Origin: Candidatus Freyrarchaeum guaymasense | GTDB lineage: Archaea; Asgardarchaeota; Jordarchaeia; Jordarchaeales; Freyrarchaeaceae | Direction of reading: 5' to 3' | Length of the DNA: 13,175 nucleotides | NCBI GenBank assembly: GCA_030587405.1 | Contig: JAUQZD010000025.1 | Coordinates: 1 to 13,175, forward strand | Part shown: positions 1-6,179 of the stretch, one piece after another | How positions within the stretch are numbered: the first letter of the stretch is position 1 | Layout: each line of letters begins with the position of its first letter | Translations under genes and position numbers: made by a program | Notes under the pieces: model-generated | The model's database searches: none | What the model was told of the DNA's origin: nothing | What the model saw: the letters and a program-made list of their open reading frames with translations, nothing else

Positions 1-166
1 CGAGGAGGTCTATGCTTTCGAGCATCTCCTTGCTCAGCCTAACAGGAATGGGACGCGTTTCCACAGCACATCCCTCAAATATACGTAGCGTATAAATTTT
101 TCCTTCATCGCTACCGGAAGTTCCTCTCACTACCTCCATTACCGGCTCATAAAACTTTAAGTCCAC
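1..166 (-). CDS. Unrecognised small protein, N-terminal fragment cut by window edge
   Basis: An open frame of 55 codons runs from a GTG at 166-164 leftward off the window. It begins VDLKFYEPVMEVVRG and ends, as far as visible, with PVRLSKEMLESIDLL. GGAG ten bases upstream of the GTG favours this start; a TTG three codons earlier is possible, and an in-frame stop lies further upstream. The AT-rich stretch at 211-236 is the likely promoter region on this strand. The segment VRLSKEMLESIDLL resembles the strand-helix start of ribbon-helix-helix (CopG/Arc-type) DNA-binding domains, but that is a weak likeness on a few residues. The amino-acid composition looks like real coding sequence. Function not assigned. 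Confidence 0.55.
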   Translation of the reverse strand, partial: MDLKFYEPVMEVVRGTSGSDEGKIYTLRIFEGCAVETRPIPVRLSKEMLESIDLL

Positions 167-334
167 GAAAAACAATCTCCAAGTGGAGACGGCATCAAGA
201 ACCGCTTCTTTATCCTAATTTTATTTTATTTTTATTCTAATGCCATTATGCTAATTTGCTAATTATAGTCACTTTCATACTAATCACCCGGATCTCTGTA
301 GTGATAGCATGTCAAAGACTTGGTCACTCGAGGT

Positions 335-500
335 TTATAATGGGAAGGATCGGAGCGGTAGTCCTGTGAGCGATAGGAACAATATTCCGGCGAGGCTGGA
401 AAACGGACGAAGAAGGGAAGGATTCTGGGAAGGGAGCAGACGAGGTATATTACTCCATAGCGAGACGCACCCTAGCGGGGGTTGTGTGAACGTCTCGTCG
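335..500 (+). ncRNA. Candidate structured RNA with alternative 3' stems
   Basis: This segment is clearly richer in G and C than its AT-rich flanks, as structured RNAs are in thermophilic archaea. TTTATAA at 335-341 could be its TATA box, placing the RNA start near 363. CGAGACG (461-467) pairs perfectly with CGTCTCG (491-497), with a smaller inner helix. GACGAG (439-444) can instead pair with CTCGTC (494-499), so two mutually exclusive stems share one strand. Short hairpins GGAA-CAATA-TTCC and CCGG/CTGG lie upstream. A 66-codon frame crosses the segment but looks non-coding. No RNase P or SRP consensus was found: the GGAAGGGAGCAG string recalls SRP helix 8 but its 5' partner does not fit. No clear oligo-T end follows. 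Confidence 0.25.
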
Positions 501-697
501 CCCCAATAAAAATGCACTCAAAGTTTCAGAAATGTTACAAAATGCAATTTGCAATTAAAAAATTTAAATTACGAGCACAGCATTGCATGTTTCTGCCTCA
601 TCTGACACGTAAACGTTAAGAGTGCTTCCAGCATCAATAAACACGGGTAATCGCCACTTCCACTCTTTAAGAGGGGCGTTCACGGCTCAGGTGGTGG
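501..697. other. Gene-free AT-rich gap before the radical SAM gene
   Basis: Together with 167-334 this frames the candidate RNA. It holds a 7-bp tandem repeat TGCAATT and an AT box (AAAAAATTTAAATTA, around 557-573) that could be a distal promoter. No convincing open frame is present. In 167-334 there is an 8-bp tandem TGCTAATT (249-264) in AT-rich sequence. Confidence 0.4.
663..673 (+). promoter_or_regulatory. Possible TATA box/dyad of the radical SAM gene
   Basis: CTCTTTAAGAG is a perfect palindrome with a one-base centre. Its TTTAA core is centred about 30 bases before the ATG at 698, the spacing expected of a TATA box giving a leaderless or near-leaderless transcript. The dyad could also be a regulator site. 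Position only; not otherwise tested. Confidence 0.3.
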
Positions 698-1744
698 ATG
701 TTGAGCAGCCATTGTAGCATGGTTAGGCAGGGTTACGCTCTTGGAAGTTGCATGGTCGAGATGCCTGATGGAACGTTTAAGCCTGCATGTAAGGGAACCC
801 TTAAAAAGGAGGGAGGCGTCTGGCACAGGCTTATCAAGGCAGCGCATCTCTCCAGGCCCGAGGACTACTTCAGCGTCTACCAGAGCGGCTGTAACCATAG
901 CTGCCTGAAGTGTCATTCATGGGAGTTCTCGCAGAGGTATGATGGGTTCTGGGTTTCAACAGACGAGCTGGCCGAAATGGCCGTGGAGTATGAGGAGCTT
1001 GTAACCGTTTGGGAGCCAAAGGAGAGGGCGACAATGTTCCACGCAACGGACCTGTGCCGCCACTGTGGCATGTGCGTCGTCTACGGTGTGAGAGGGAGGA
1101 TGTGCCCAGGGAAGCTTAGAAGCGAGCAGGTTGTTTTGAGCCCTCAGGGATACGGGCCTGCAAGGAACATCGTGGCATTCACCGGAGGGGACGTCGTCTG
1201 CCAGGCTGAGTTCTACGCGCAGGCAGCCGAGAAGATCAAGGATGAGTGCTCCAACATGTGGGTTCTAATCGAAACAAACGGGTATGGGCTCACACCCGAG
1301 AACCTTGACGTCTTGGCTTCCGGCGGGGTTGACTCATTCTGGCTTGACATTAAAGCCTATGACAGGGAAGTTTACAGGCGCCTCTGCGGCGCCACAAACG
1401 AGTGGGTGCTTAAGTCCCCTGAGTGGATCGCTGACAGGGGGTTCACCCTTGAAGTGTTAACGCTCTACATTCCAGGGTGGGTCGAGAAAGACCAAATAGT
1501 TAGGATAGCGGAGATTGTATACGAGGTTGACTCGGAGATCCCCTTCACCATCCTCGCGTTCTTCCCAGCGTACAAGCTGTCCAGCGTTAGAAGCCCACGT
1601 ATGTTCGAAATGATCGACGCCTACTTCGCGGTTAAAAACGTTGGGCTGAGAAACGTTAAGCTGGGCAACTGCCACGTCTTCGCCAGAGGTCAAAGCGAGT
1701 GGGAAACCTTAGTGGCCGTGGTCGGTCCAGAAGCCATAGGGTGA
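698..1744 (+). CDS. Radical SAM protein, PflA-like, with an extra cysteine cluster
   Basis: 348 residues. The radical SAM cluster motif CX3CX2C is CNHSCLKC at 65-72, binding the SAM-cleaving [4Fe-4S] cluster. A second set of cysteines, C120, C123, C126 and C136 (CRHCGMC...MC), may hold an auxiliary Fe-S cluster. FTGGD (161-165) is the GGE-type SAM-binding motif. WLDIKAYD (215-222) and LYIPGWVEKDQI (256-267) match conserved stretches of pyruvate-formate-lyase-activating-enzyme-like proteins, where the family generates a 5'-deoxyadenosyl radical. The substrate is unknown and no glycyl radical enzyme lies nearby. The ATG at 698 is preceded by a close AGGTGGTGG; the ATG at 719 (residue 8) is an alternative start. 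An in-frame stop at 668-670 limits upstream extension. Family assignment is firm; the role as an activase is inference. Confidence 0.88.
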   Translation: MLSSHCSMVRQGYALGSCMVEMPDGTFKPACKGTLKKEGGVWHRLIKAAHLSRPEDYFSVYQSGCNHSCLKCHSWEFSQRYDGFWVSTDELAEMAVEYEELVTVWEPKERATMFHATDLCRHCGMCVVYGVRGRMCPGKLRSEQVVLSPQGYGPARNIVAFTGGDVVCQAEFYAQAAEKIKDECSNMWVLIETNGYGLTPENLDVLASGGVDSFWLDIKAYDREVYRRLCGATNEWVLKSPEWIADRGFTLEVLTLYIPGWVEKDQIVRIAEIVYEVDSEIPFTILAFFPAYKLSSVRSPRMFEMIDAYFAVKNVGLRNVKLGNCHVFARGQSEWETLVAVVGPEAIG

Positions 1745-1754
1745 CGGGTCAACC

Positions 1755-1817
1755 ATGAAAGGCATCACGCTCCCACAGGAAACCTTATCGGTGAAGACGG
1801 TTCAGTTTAGGGTCTAG
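1755..1817 (+). CDS. Possible 20-residue ORF behind the radical SAM gene
   Basis: An ATG ten bases after the radical SAM stop opens a 20-codon frame (MKGITLPQETLSVKTVQFRV, stop TAG) that overlaps the stop of the convergent gene. Only a weak GGGT precedes it. It could be a short co-transcribed peptide, the surviving start of a truncated gene, or chance. No family recognised. Confidence 0.2.
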   Translation: MKGITLPQETLSVKTVQFRV

Positions 1818-2335
1818 GAGGATGCTGCCACTCTCCTACACTTTAGAATGTCCATGTTTATGGCTAGGAGCGTTAGGAGGGCTAGTAATGGGTCCATGCC
1901 ATGTATCTTTAGAGTGTAATGATCCTTTAACGAGAAGAGTTTCCTAGTAACTTTGGCGGCGACGTTTCCCTTAACATCCTTCACCTCGAACTCTCTTCCT
2001 AAAAAGTCTCCTTCTAAGCGGTATATCACGTTTCCTCTAGCATCTTCAATTTGGTACGAAGGACGTAGTGCAAGCAGCTTTCCTTTCACGGTTGCCACCT
2101 GGTAGCCTGTGTGGTCGTGTAGGGTGTAGGTAGGGCGCACCGAAAATAATTTTCCCTTAACGATGCCGACAACGTTGCTTTCGGCATCGTATAGATTCAT
2201 CTCCCCGCTGATGGAGAAAAGCTTAGCTACAGCTCTTCCAATCTCACGCCCATCCTCACTCTTAATTATGAGAGTATTTCTCATAGTAAATAACTTTTCG
2301 TTGATGATGTATGAGTCATAGTCAAGCAGCCTCAT
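1814..2335 (-). CDS. LURP-one-related (DUF567/LOR) protein
   Basis: 173 residues from the ATG at 2335-2333, chosen because GGTGGGG lies six bases upstream. An ATG two codons earlier (2341) is an alternative. The protein is a run of short beta strands with Gly/Asp turns (RLLDYDSY, KSEDGREIGR, LYDAESNVVG, IEDARGNVIY) followed by a hydrophobic helix near 148-163. This is the layout of the LURP-one/Tubby-C-like beta-barrel with a central hydrophobic helix. VKGKLFSVRPTY (59-70) and VKGKLLALRPSY (83-94) form an internal repeat with 24-residue spacing. The family is linked to membrane or lipid interaction through its similarity to Tubby C-terminal and scramblase folds; the cellular role here is unknown. 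It is convergent with the radical SAM gene and probably a single transcription unit. Confidence 0.75.
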   Translation of the reverse strand: MRLLDYDSYIINEKLFTMRNTLIIKSEDGREIGRAVAKLFSISGEMNLYDAESNVVGIVKGKLFSVRPTYTLHDHTGYQVATVKGKLLALRPSYQIEDARGNVIYRLEGDFLGREFEVKDVKGNVAAKVTRKLFSLKDHYTLKIHGMDPLLALLTLLAINMDILKCRRVAASS

Positions 2336-2627
2336 AGGCATCCCCCACCACACTACAGAGCAAAGCAAGGTAGCAAGATAGAATGGGGAAAGGAATAAAA
2401 TAAAAATTAAGTTTAATGTGGAGGAAGAGAGAGGGGAAAAGTTAAAGTATTTTTACTTAGGCGAGTGGCACCTAACGGTTCTCCACCTTTCCGAAGTCAG
2501 GTTGACTGTCGAGGCCACCTTGGACATCATTCTAGTTAAGTATGCTTGGAGGGTTAGCAGCCGTTTAATTGGTTTGAGCGTGAACGCTGATGGTTTTGTT
2601 CAGCCACGTCTGAATGGGCTGTCGGCT

Positions 2628-3188
2628 TCAATCATGCCCAGCGAGCCTGTGAACCTGCGTTTTCCCCTTTTCGACCACATGGATTACCTTTACACCTTTA
2701 CGTGTTAGCTCGTCTGCTATGAACCTTCGGTGACACTTGAAAAAGAGCTTCTCCGAGCAGAAAATGGCCACCTTATTCCCTTTAACCAACTCTAGAAGCT
2801 CCTTAAACGCCTCCCTGAACACCTCCGACTCCATATGCTTCCTGTAACCGCCGCTTCGATAGCCGCCTAAACCCTCTAAGTGGACATACTCGATCCCTGC
2901 ATCCGCTAGGAGTTTCTTCAAGTTCTCCCCCTTGAACCATTCAAACTTTGAGGTTGGAAACCTTCTAACGTCCACCGCAACATTAACGCCAAGTTCCTTC
3001 AGGATGGAGATGAACTCATCAGCAGTCCTGTCACTAGTACCAATAGTCCAAACAGTTGAGCCTGAAAGGTGCTCATTCAGAGTGAACACCCCGTGAAGCG
3101 TGTAAACCTCTAAGCACTTAACAGCCGGGAAAAATAAACGTTTTGAAAGGGCTACAACAGGGAAAGGAGAAAACGTTTCATTCTTCAT
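2628..3188 (-). CDS. DUF488 family protein
   Basis: 186 residues. The DUF488 domain covers about 46-172: VWTIGTSDRTADEF, the conserved DVRRFP (73-78), AGIEYVHLEGLGGYR, and the family signature CSEKLFFKCHRRFIADEL with C144, C152, H153 and R154. The molecular function of DUF488 proteins is not established. The first 45 residues precede the usual domain start (TIGxSxR) and look unlike the rest, so a later non-ATG start is possible. The ATG at 3188 has GAAAGG eight bases upstream, which supports it. That site lies inside the 12-bp dyad shared with the divergent acylase relic, so dyad folding or protein binding could affect this gene's expression. The stop lies 292 bases from the start of the LURP-one gene on the same strand. 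Confidence 0.85.
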   Translation of the reverse strand: MKNETFSPFPVVALSKRLFFPAVKCLEVYTLHGVFTLNEHLSGSTVWTIGTSDRTADEFISILKELGVNVAVDVRRFPTSKFEWFKGENLKKLLADAGIEYVHLEGLGGYRSGGYRKHMESEVFREAFKELLELVKGNKVAIFCSEKLFFKCHRRFIADELTRKGVKVIHVVEKGKTQVHRLAGHD

Positions 3189-3196
3189 ACAACATA

Positions 3197-3228
3197 CCTT
3201 TCAGAAAACCCGGAAGGGGTTTGAAAGG
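3197..3228. promoter_or_regulatory. 12-bp dyad in the divergent 52-base promoter gap
   Basis: CCTTTC (3197-3202) pairs with GAAAGG (3223-3228), and inside it AAACCC (3206-3211) pairs with GGGTTT (3217-3222). A three-base bulge sits on the left and a five-base loop in the centre. The minus-strand GAAAGG is the Shine-Dalgarno site of the DUF488 gene, and the plus-strand copy borders that of the acylase relic. It could be a shared operator or an RNA hairpin in either leader. Confidence 0.4.
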
Positions 3229-3240
3229 GAGAGGGAGAAG

Positions 3241-4048
3241 ATGCGCGGGAAAACCCTTGCGGCCGTAGCCTTACTCGCCATGGCCCTTCTTCTTGCAGCC
3301 GCCGGCCCGGCTATAGCCTCCCAAGCCGGAGGAAACAGGGGAGTTTTAACTGTTTACGCGGGAGGAAGCGGTTCTACTACAGGTGTTCGGGCGGCGTCCC
3401 ACGCCACAAGGCTCAGCGTTAATGGAGAGAACGTGACCATAAGGGAGTTCGGCGTCGCACATTAACGCGAGCAGCCAGCAGGGAGCCTTCTTTGGTTTCG
3501 GGTATGCTCAGGCAGAGGACGCCATCGAAACGGTAATGCTTAACTTCCTCACAGTGACCGGCAACCTGTCTAAGACGTTTGAACCCTATGCGCGTAACAG
3601 TACGCTCCCCCGATCCCTTCGGCTGCCTAAACCCGACTCGTCCTACATAATGGTTGTCCACCTTAAGCCCGGAAACGTCACCTCCTTCAGCATGCTACCA
3701 TATGGTGAAAGCAGCAGCCCATCCTCAAAGCACTACGCAGACCAGCTCCTCAACTACTACAGCAGGGACCAGCTCCACCCAGACTACTTCTACATGAACG
3801 ACGTCTTAGCACACGGTGAGTCCATAAGCGAGCAGCCAGTATGCACCCTCAACGAAACAGTAAGCATGATCGAGCAGCTGCGCCAGCAGGAGCTGCTTCA
3901 AGCAGTATACTCGTTCATAATGCTACAGGGCTTATCGCAGCTTGCGGTCATGTACTCGTCCACCTCCTACCTCATGATCTGTGAAGCCACCACGGCAGTT
4001 CTAATAGTAATTGTGGTGATGGCAGCTATAAAGTCCAGAAAACCATAA
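3241..4048 (+). pseudogene. Penicillin acylase family (S45, Ntn-hydrolase) relic: internal deletion plus frameshift
   Basis: The ATG at 3241, after GGGAGAGGGAG, opens a Sec signal peptide (hydrophobic 5-27, AIA|S cleavage type). Then comes IREFGVAH, the start of the mature alpha chain in PvdQ/penicillin-acylase-like enzymes. The frame stops at TAA (3463-3465), but the next frame continues HINASSQQGAFFGFGYAQAED, exactly where the family has GVPHIxA...GYAxAxD. A two-base (CA) loss in CACATT explains the shift. After GNLSKTF the sequence jumps to SYIMVVHLKPGN...SSPSSKHYADQLLNYYSRDQ, a stretch typical of the end of the beta chain. Roughly 400-500 family residues, including the spacer and the N-terminal nucleophile serine of the beta chain, are missing; the junction is about 3590-3625. 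A C-terminal membrane helix (LIVIVVMAAI, then KSRKP) suggests the parent was membrane-anchored outside the cell. Not catalytically competent as an S45 enzyme. Confidence 0.82.
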
Positions 4049-4071
4049 GATTCTCAAATCATAATTTCCAC

Positions 4072-4096
4072 ATTTTTCCTTCCCCTAATTTTTTCC
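4072..4096 (+). terminator. T-rich terminator after the acylase relic
   Basis: Two T tracts (TTTTT and TTTTTT) in a pyrimidine-rich stretch start about 25 bases after the stop at 4048, the usual archaeal termination signal. A further T8 run lies near 4230. Confidence 0.4.
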
Positions 4097-4124
4097 ATTC
4101 AGGTTGGAATGATAAACGAGAACA

Positions 4125-4144
4125 GGGTGAAAGACATTTCACCC
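4125..4144. repeat. Perfect 8-bp hairpin in the 4049-4429 gap
   Basis: GGGTGAAA (4125-4132) and TTTCACCC (4137-4144) form a perfect stem with a GACA loop. It is not followed by a T run. The 380-base gap also holds smaller inverted repeats (ATCC/GGAT; TCAGG/CCTGA), a T8 tract near 4230 and the promoter of the next gene, but no coding frame I can support. Confidence 0.5.
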
Positions 4145-4333
4145 AGATCCTCAAGGGATGATCACCCTCCTTATCACGTGGGAATATGAAGGGTTCAGGG
4201 GGATCCTGACAGGGTCGCTGCAGGGAAAGATTTTTTTTGAATTATTCAAACTTCTCTTTTTTCCTTTATTAAATTAAAGAAAAATGATGTTCTTTATAGA
4301 CATTTGTCGAACACCGTTCATTTCCTAATCGGT

Positions 4334-4344
4334 AAATTTAAATA
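4334..4344 (+). promoter_or_regulatory. TATA box of the membrane protein gene
   Basis: AAATTTAAATA is a strong archaeal TATA-like element. A start of transcription about 25 bases on (near 4367) gives a leader of about 63 bases containing the ribosome site GGGAGG (4418-4423). Confidence 0.5.
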
Positions 4345-4429
4345 CTTTCCCCCTCTCTCACTGAGAAGAACAAGACAAGATTTCCCTTGAAAAGAACTTG
4401 AAAGAAAAACTAAAAAAGGGAGGAATTCT

Positions 4430-5818
4430 GTGGGAGAGGAAGGAAAGTTTAAGCAACCATGGCTGGGAGTCTTAGCTCTCCTTACGGTGTATGCTATCTC
4501 CTACCTGACTTACATTGTGTTTCTGAACCCGGTGGGTGGCTTGCTTTCAAGGCTGGTGGTGGCAGATGCATTTGTTCTATCAAATGTTTTACCTGCGATT
4601 CTAGCGCCGGTCTACGGTGCAGCAGCTACTGAAATGGCTGCGCTCCTAGCCCCGGCCCTAGCGCTTAGGTCTGCTAGCTACTCTGCCCTTTACCCGTCAG
4701 GGTACCCCCTAGACTGGCTTACGGTGGTGGTCTTTGGCATTGTTTGGTTCGTAACGATAGCTGTGCTCTGCATGCCATTTCAGAGGGAGGCGCCTCCGAA
4801 GCAGCCTCAAAGCGGCTTAGCCGTCGCAGCCATCACATTGATCCTGGCATTCCTGACCGTTTACGTTCTCTCATCGTTCTTCCACTTCACCGGGTACGAG
4901 CTACTGCTGCTCGGCACTGCAGGGTTCTTGGTGTTCCCCATATGGGCGACGCTCTTCCACTACTGGCCGTTCGTGCCGAAGAGGGCGACCGTACATCCTG
5001 TAGCCAGGGGGGCGACGTACGCCGTTATCTCGTGGGTGATAACATTCATACTATACTACGTCTTTAATGGCTTAGCATGGTCTGGGGCAACCTTCTTTGA
5101 AATGTATCTGCCGGGGCACGACCTCTTCGCAACCCTGCTCCAGCCACTGCTTCCATTCAACCACTACGACCAGTGGATATCGCTTCTCGTCGCTATAATC
5201 ACCGGGATAAACATAATGGCTGTGATCAACCCGTTCGAAGGAAGAAGCCAGCCTACAAGAGGAGTAATCAACATCATAATAGCAATAATAATAGGCGTGA
5301 TCCTCTGGTTCATCCTCATGCCAATCCTAGGCTCAGCCCCCCACGTCTTCGCAGTGCCGTTCCAAGGCCAGCTTGCACCCTTAATCATAAGTGTACGCTC
5401 ACCCGGGAACGTCACGGTCTACCTGCTTTACGTGGTCCTGCTAATCCTGATAATTCAGCAGCTCTTCCAGATGCACTGGTTTGCCGGGAAAGGGGCGAAG
5501 GGAGGAGTTCAAGCAGTCATCTTAGCATTTATAATAGGGACGATAGCATTCTTCATCACCATAGCCTATACTCCGATAGCCATGGCTCTTTCAGGAGCCA
5601 GCTCGGCCGCGGCAGTCTCCGGCCTACAGGCTCTAGCGTATGGAGCATTAATGACGTACGCCAACCTAGGCATGCCGCTGACAGGCTTAACCATACTCTT
5701 AGAGACGCAAGGAACAGTTCAGCTCCTAGGCACGACGTTAACATTTGGATGGTTCGTGCTTGGTTCCATCATGTGGCTGCTGATATACATGGCATTCGAC
5801 TTCTGGCCATGGAAGTGA
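4430..5818 (+). CDS. Polytopic membrane protein of unknown function
   Basis: 462 residues from GTG, with GGGAGG six bases upstream. I count about 12-13 hydrophobic segments, roughly at 11-33, 42-62, 66-80, 95-115, 128-150, 156-178, 194-215, 246-267, 279-300, 327-347, 360-385, 396-424 and 437-457. The short N-terminus is charged (MGEEGKFKQ) and the C-terminus ends FDFWPWK. One longer polar stretch lies at 217-245 (MYLPGHD...FNHYDQW) and another at 301-326. No transporter signature, ATP-binding site or catalytic motif is recognisable, so an integral membrane transporter or enzyme is only a class guess. It has its own promoter upstream and a pyrimidine-rich terminator after it, so it appears monocistronic. 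The amidohydrolase gene begins 361 bases downstream; a functional link is not shown. Confidence 0.82.
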   Translation: MGEEGKFKQPWLGVLALLTVYAISYLTYIVFLNPVGGLLSRLVVADAFVLSNVLPAILAPVYGAAATEMAALLAPALALRSASYSALYPSGYPLDWLTVVVFGIVWFVTIAVLCMPFQREAPPKQPQSGLAVAAITLILAFLTVYVLSSFFHFTGYELLLLGTAGFLVFPIWATLFHYWPFVPKRATVHPVARGATYAVISWVITFILYYVFNGLAWSGATFFEMYLPGHDLFATLLQPLLPFNHYDQWISLLVAIITGINIMAVINPFEGRSQPTRGVINIIIAIIIGVILWFILMPILGSAPHVFAVPFQGQLAPLIISVRSPGNVTVYLLYVVLLILIIQQLFQMHWFAGKGAKGGVQAVILAFIIGTIAFFITIAYTPIAMALSGASSAAAVSGLQALAYGALMTYANLGMPLTGLTILLETQGTVQLLGTTLTFGWFVLGSIMWLLIYMAFDFWPWK

Positions 5819-5820
5819 TC

Positions 5821-5866
5821 GATCAACCCCCTCCTCTTTCTTTTCCAATCTTCCTTTTTCCTCTTT
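5821..5866 (+). terminator. Pyrimidine-rich terminator after the membrane protein gene
   Basis: Immediately after the TGA there is a continuous C/T stretch with several TTT to TTTTT runs, consistent with archaeal T-rich termination. Confidence 0.45.
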
Positions 5867-6179
5867 AGATGGAGAACCACCAAAGGAAGCAGCTTCGAGA
5901 ACATCCACATTTTCCAAGCTGTTAAGCATGAACAATGTGTTTCTAACTTAAGATTAAAGGGGGAGGAGGGTTGAAAGTAACCCGAGTGCTGGAATCATTA
6001 CTAAATTGCTGGAGTAGTAATTAATATGCATCTTCATGTTAAAAGACGTTCCTTTCTACAACAAAGGAGCCGTTGTGGAGGTTGGAAACCTTCAAAAGTG
6101 GGATTTGGATTTGATGTTTTTTGCCAAAGGATTTTTATGTTGGCTTTTTCATATTCTAGGGATTAAGGGAGGGAGAAGG
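5867..6179 (+). other. Gap before the amidohydrolase, with a 17-codon ORF behind a strong ribosome site
   Basis: No substantial gene. GGGGGAGGAGGG directly precedes a TTG at 5971 that opens a 17-codon frame ending in TAA at 6022-6024. An open frame from 6036 is in phase with the amidohydrolase, but its reading (LKDVPFYNKGAVVEVG...) does not look like the family. The better start at 6180 has GGGAGGGAG just before it. ATTTTTATG near 6130 could be the TATA box for that start. Confidence 0.4.

Noticed and set aside
424..445. GGAAGGGAGCAG resembling SRP RNA helix 8
   Set aside because: The bases 5' of the loop (TTCTG) cannot pair as the SRP hairpin requires, and the surrounding length and helices do not fit a 300-base archaeal SRP RNA.
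309..509. 66-codon plus-strand frame
   Set aside because: Low-complexity, Arg/Gly/Ser-rich reading without protein-like pattern; it overlaps the RNA-like hairpins.
2418..2708. 96-codon plus-strand frame from GTG
   Set aside because: Overlaps the 3' end of the DUF488 gene on the other strand and has no recognisable domain; its purine-rich start coincides with the LURP-one promoter side.
5173..5868. 231-codon plus-strand frame inside the membrane protein gene
   Set aside because: Shadow frame: rich in Arg, His, Ser and Pro, whereas the other phase gives clean membrane helices.
6036..6179. N-terminal extension of the amidohydrolase
   Set aside because: The family begins at the DAHTHI motif, and the strong ribosome site directly before the ATG at 6180 makes the shorter start better.
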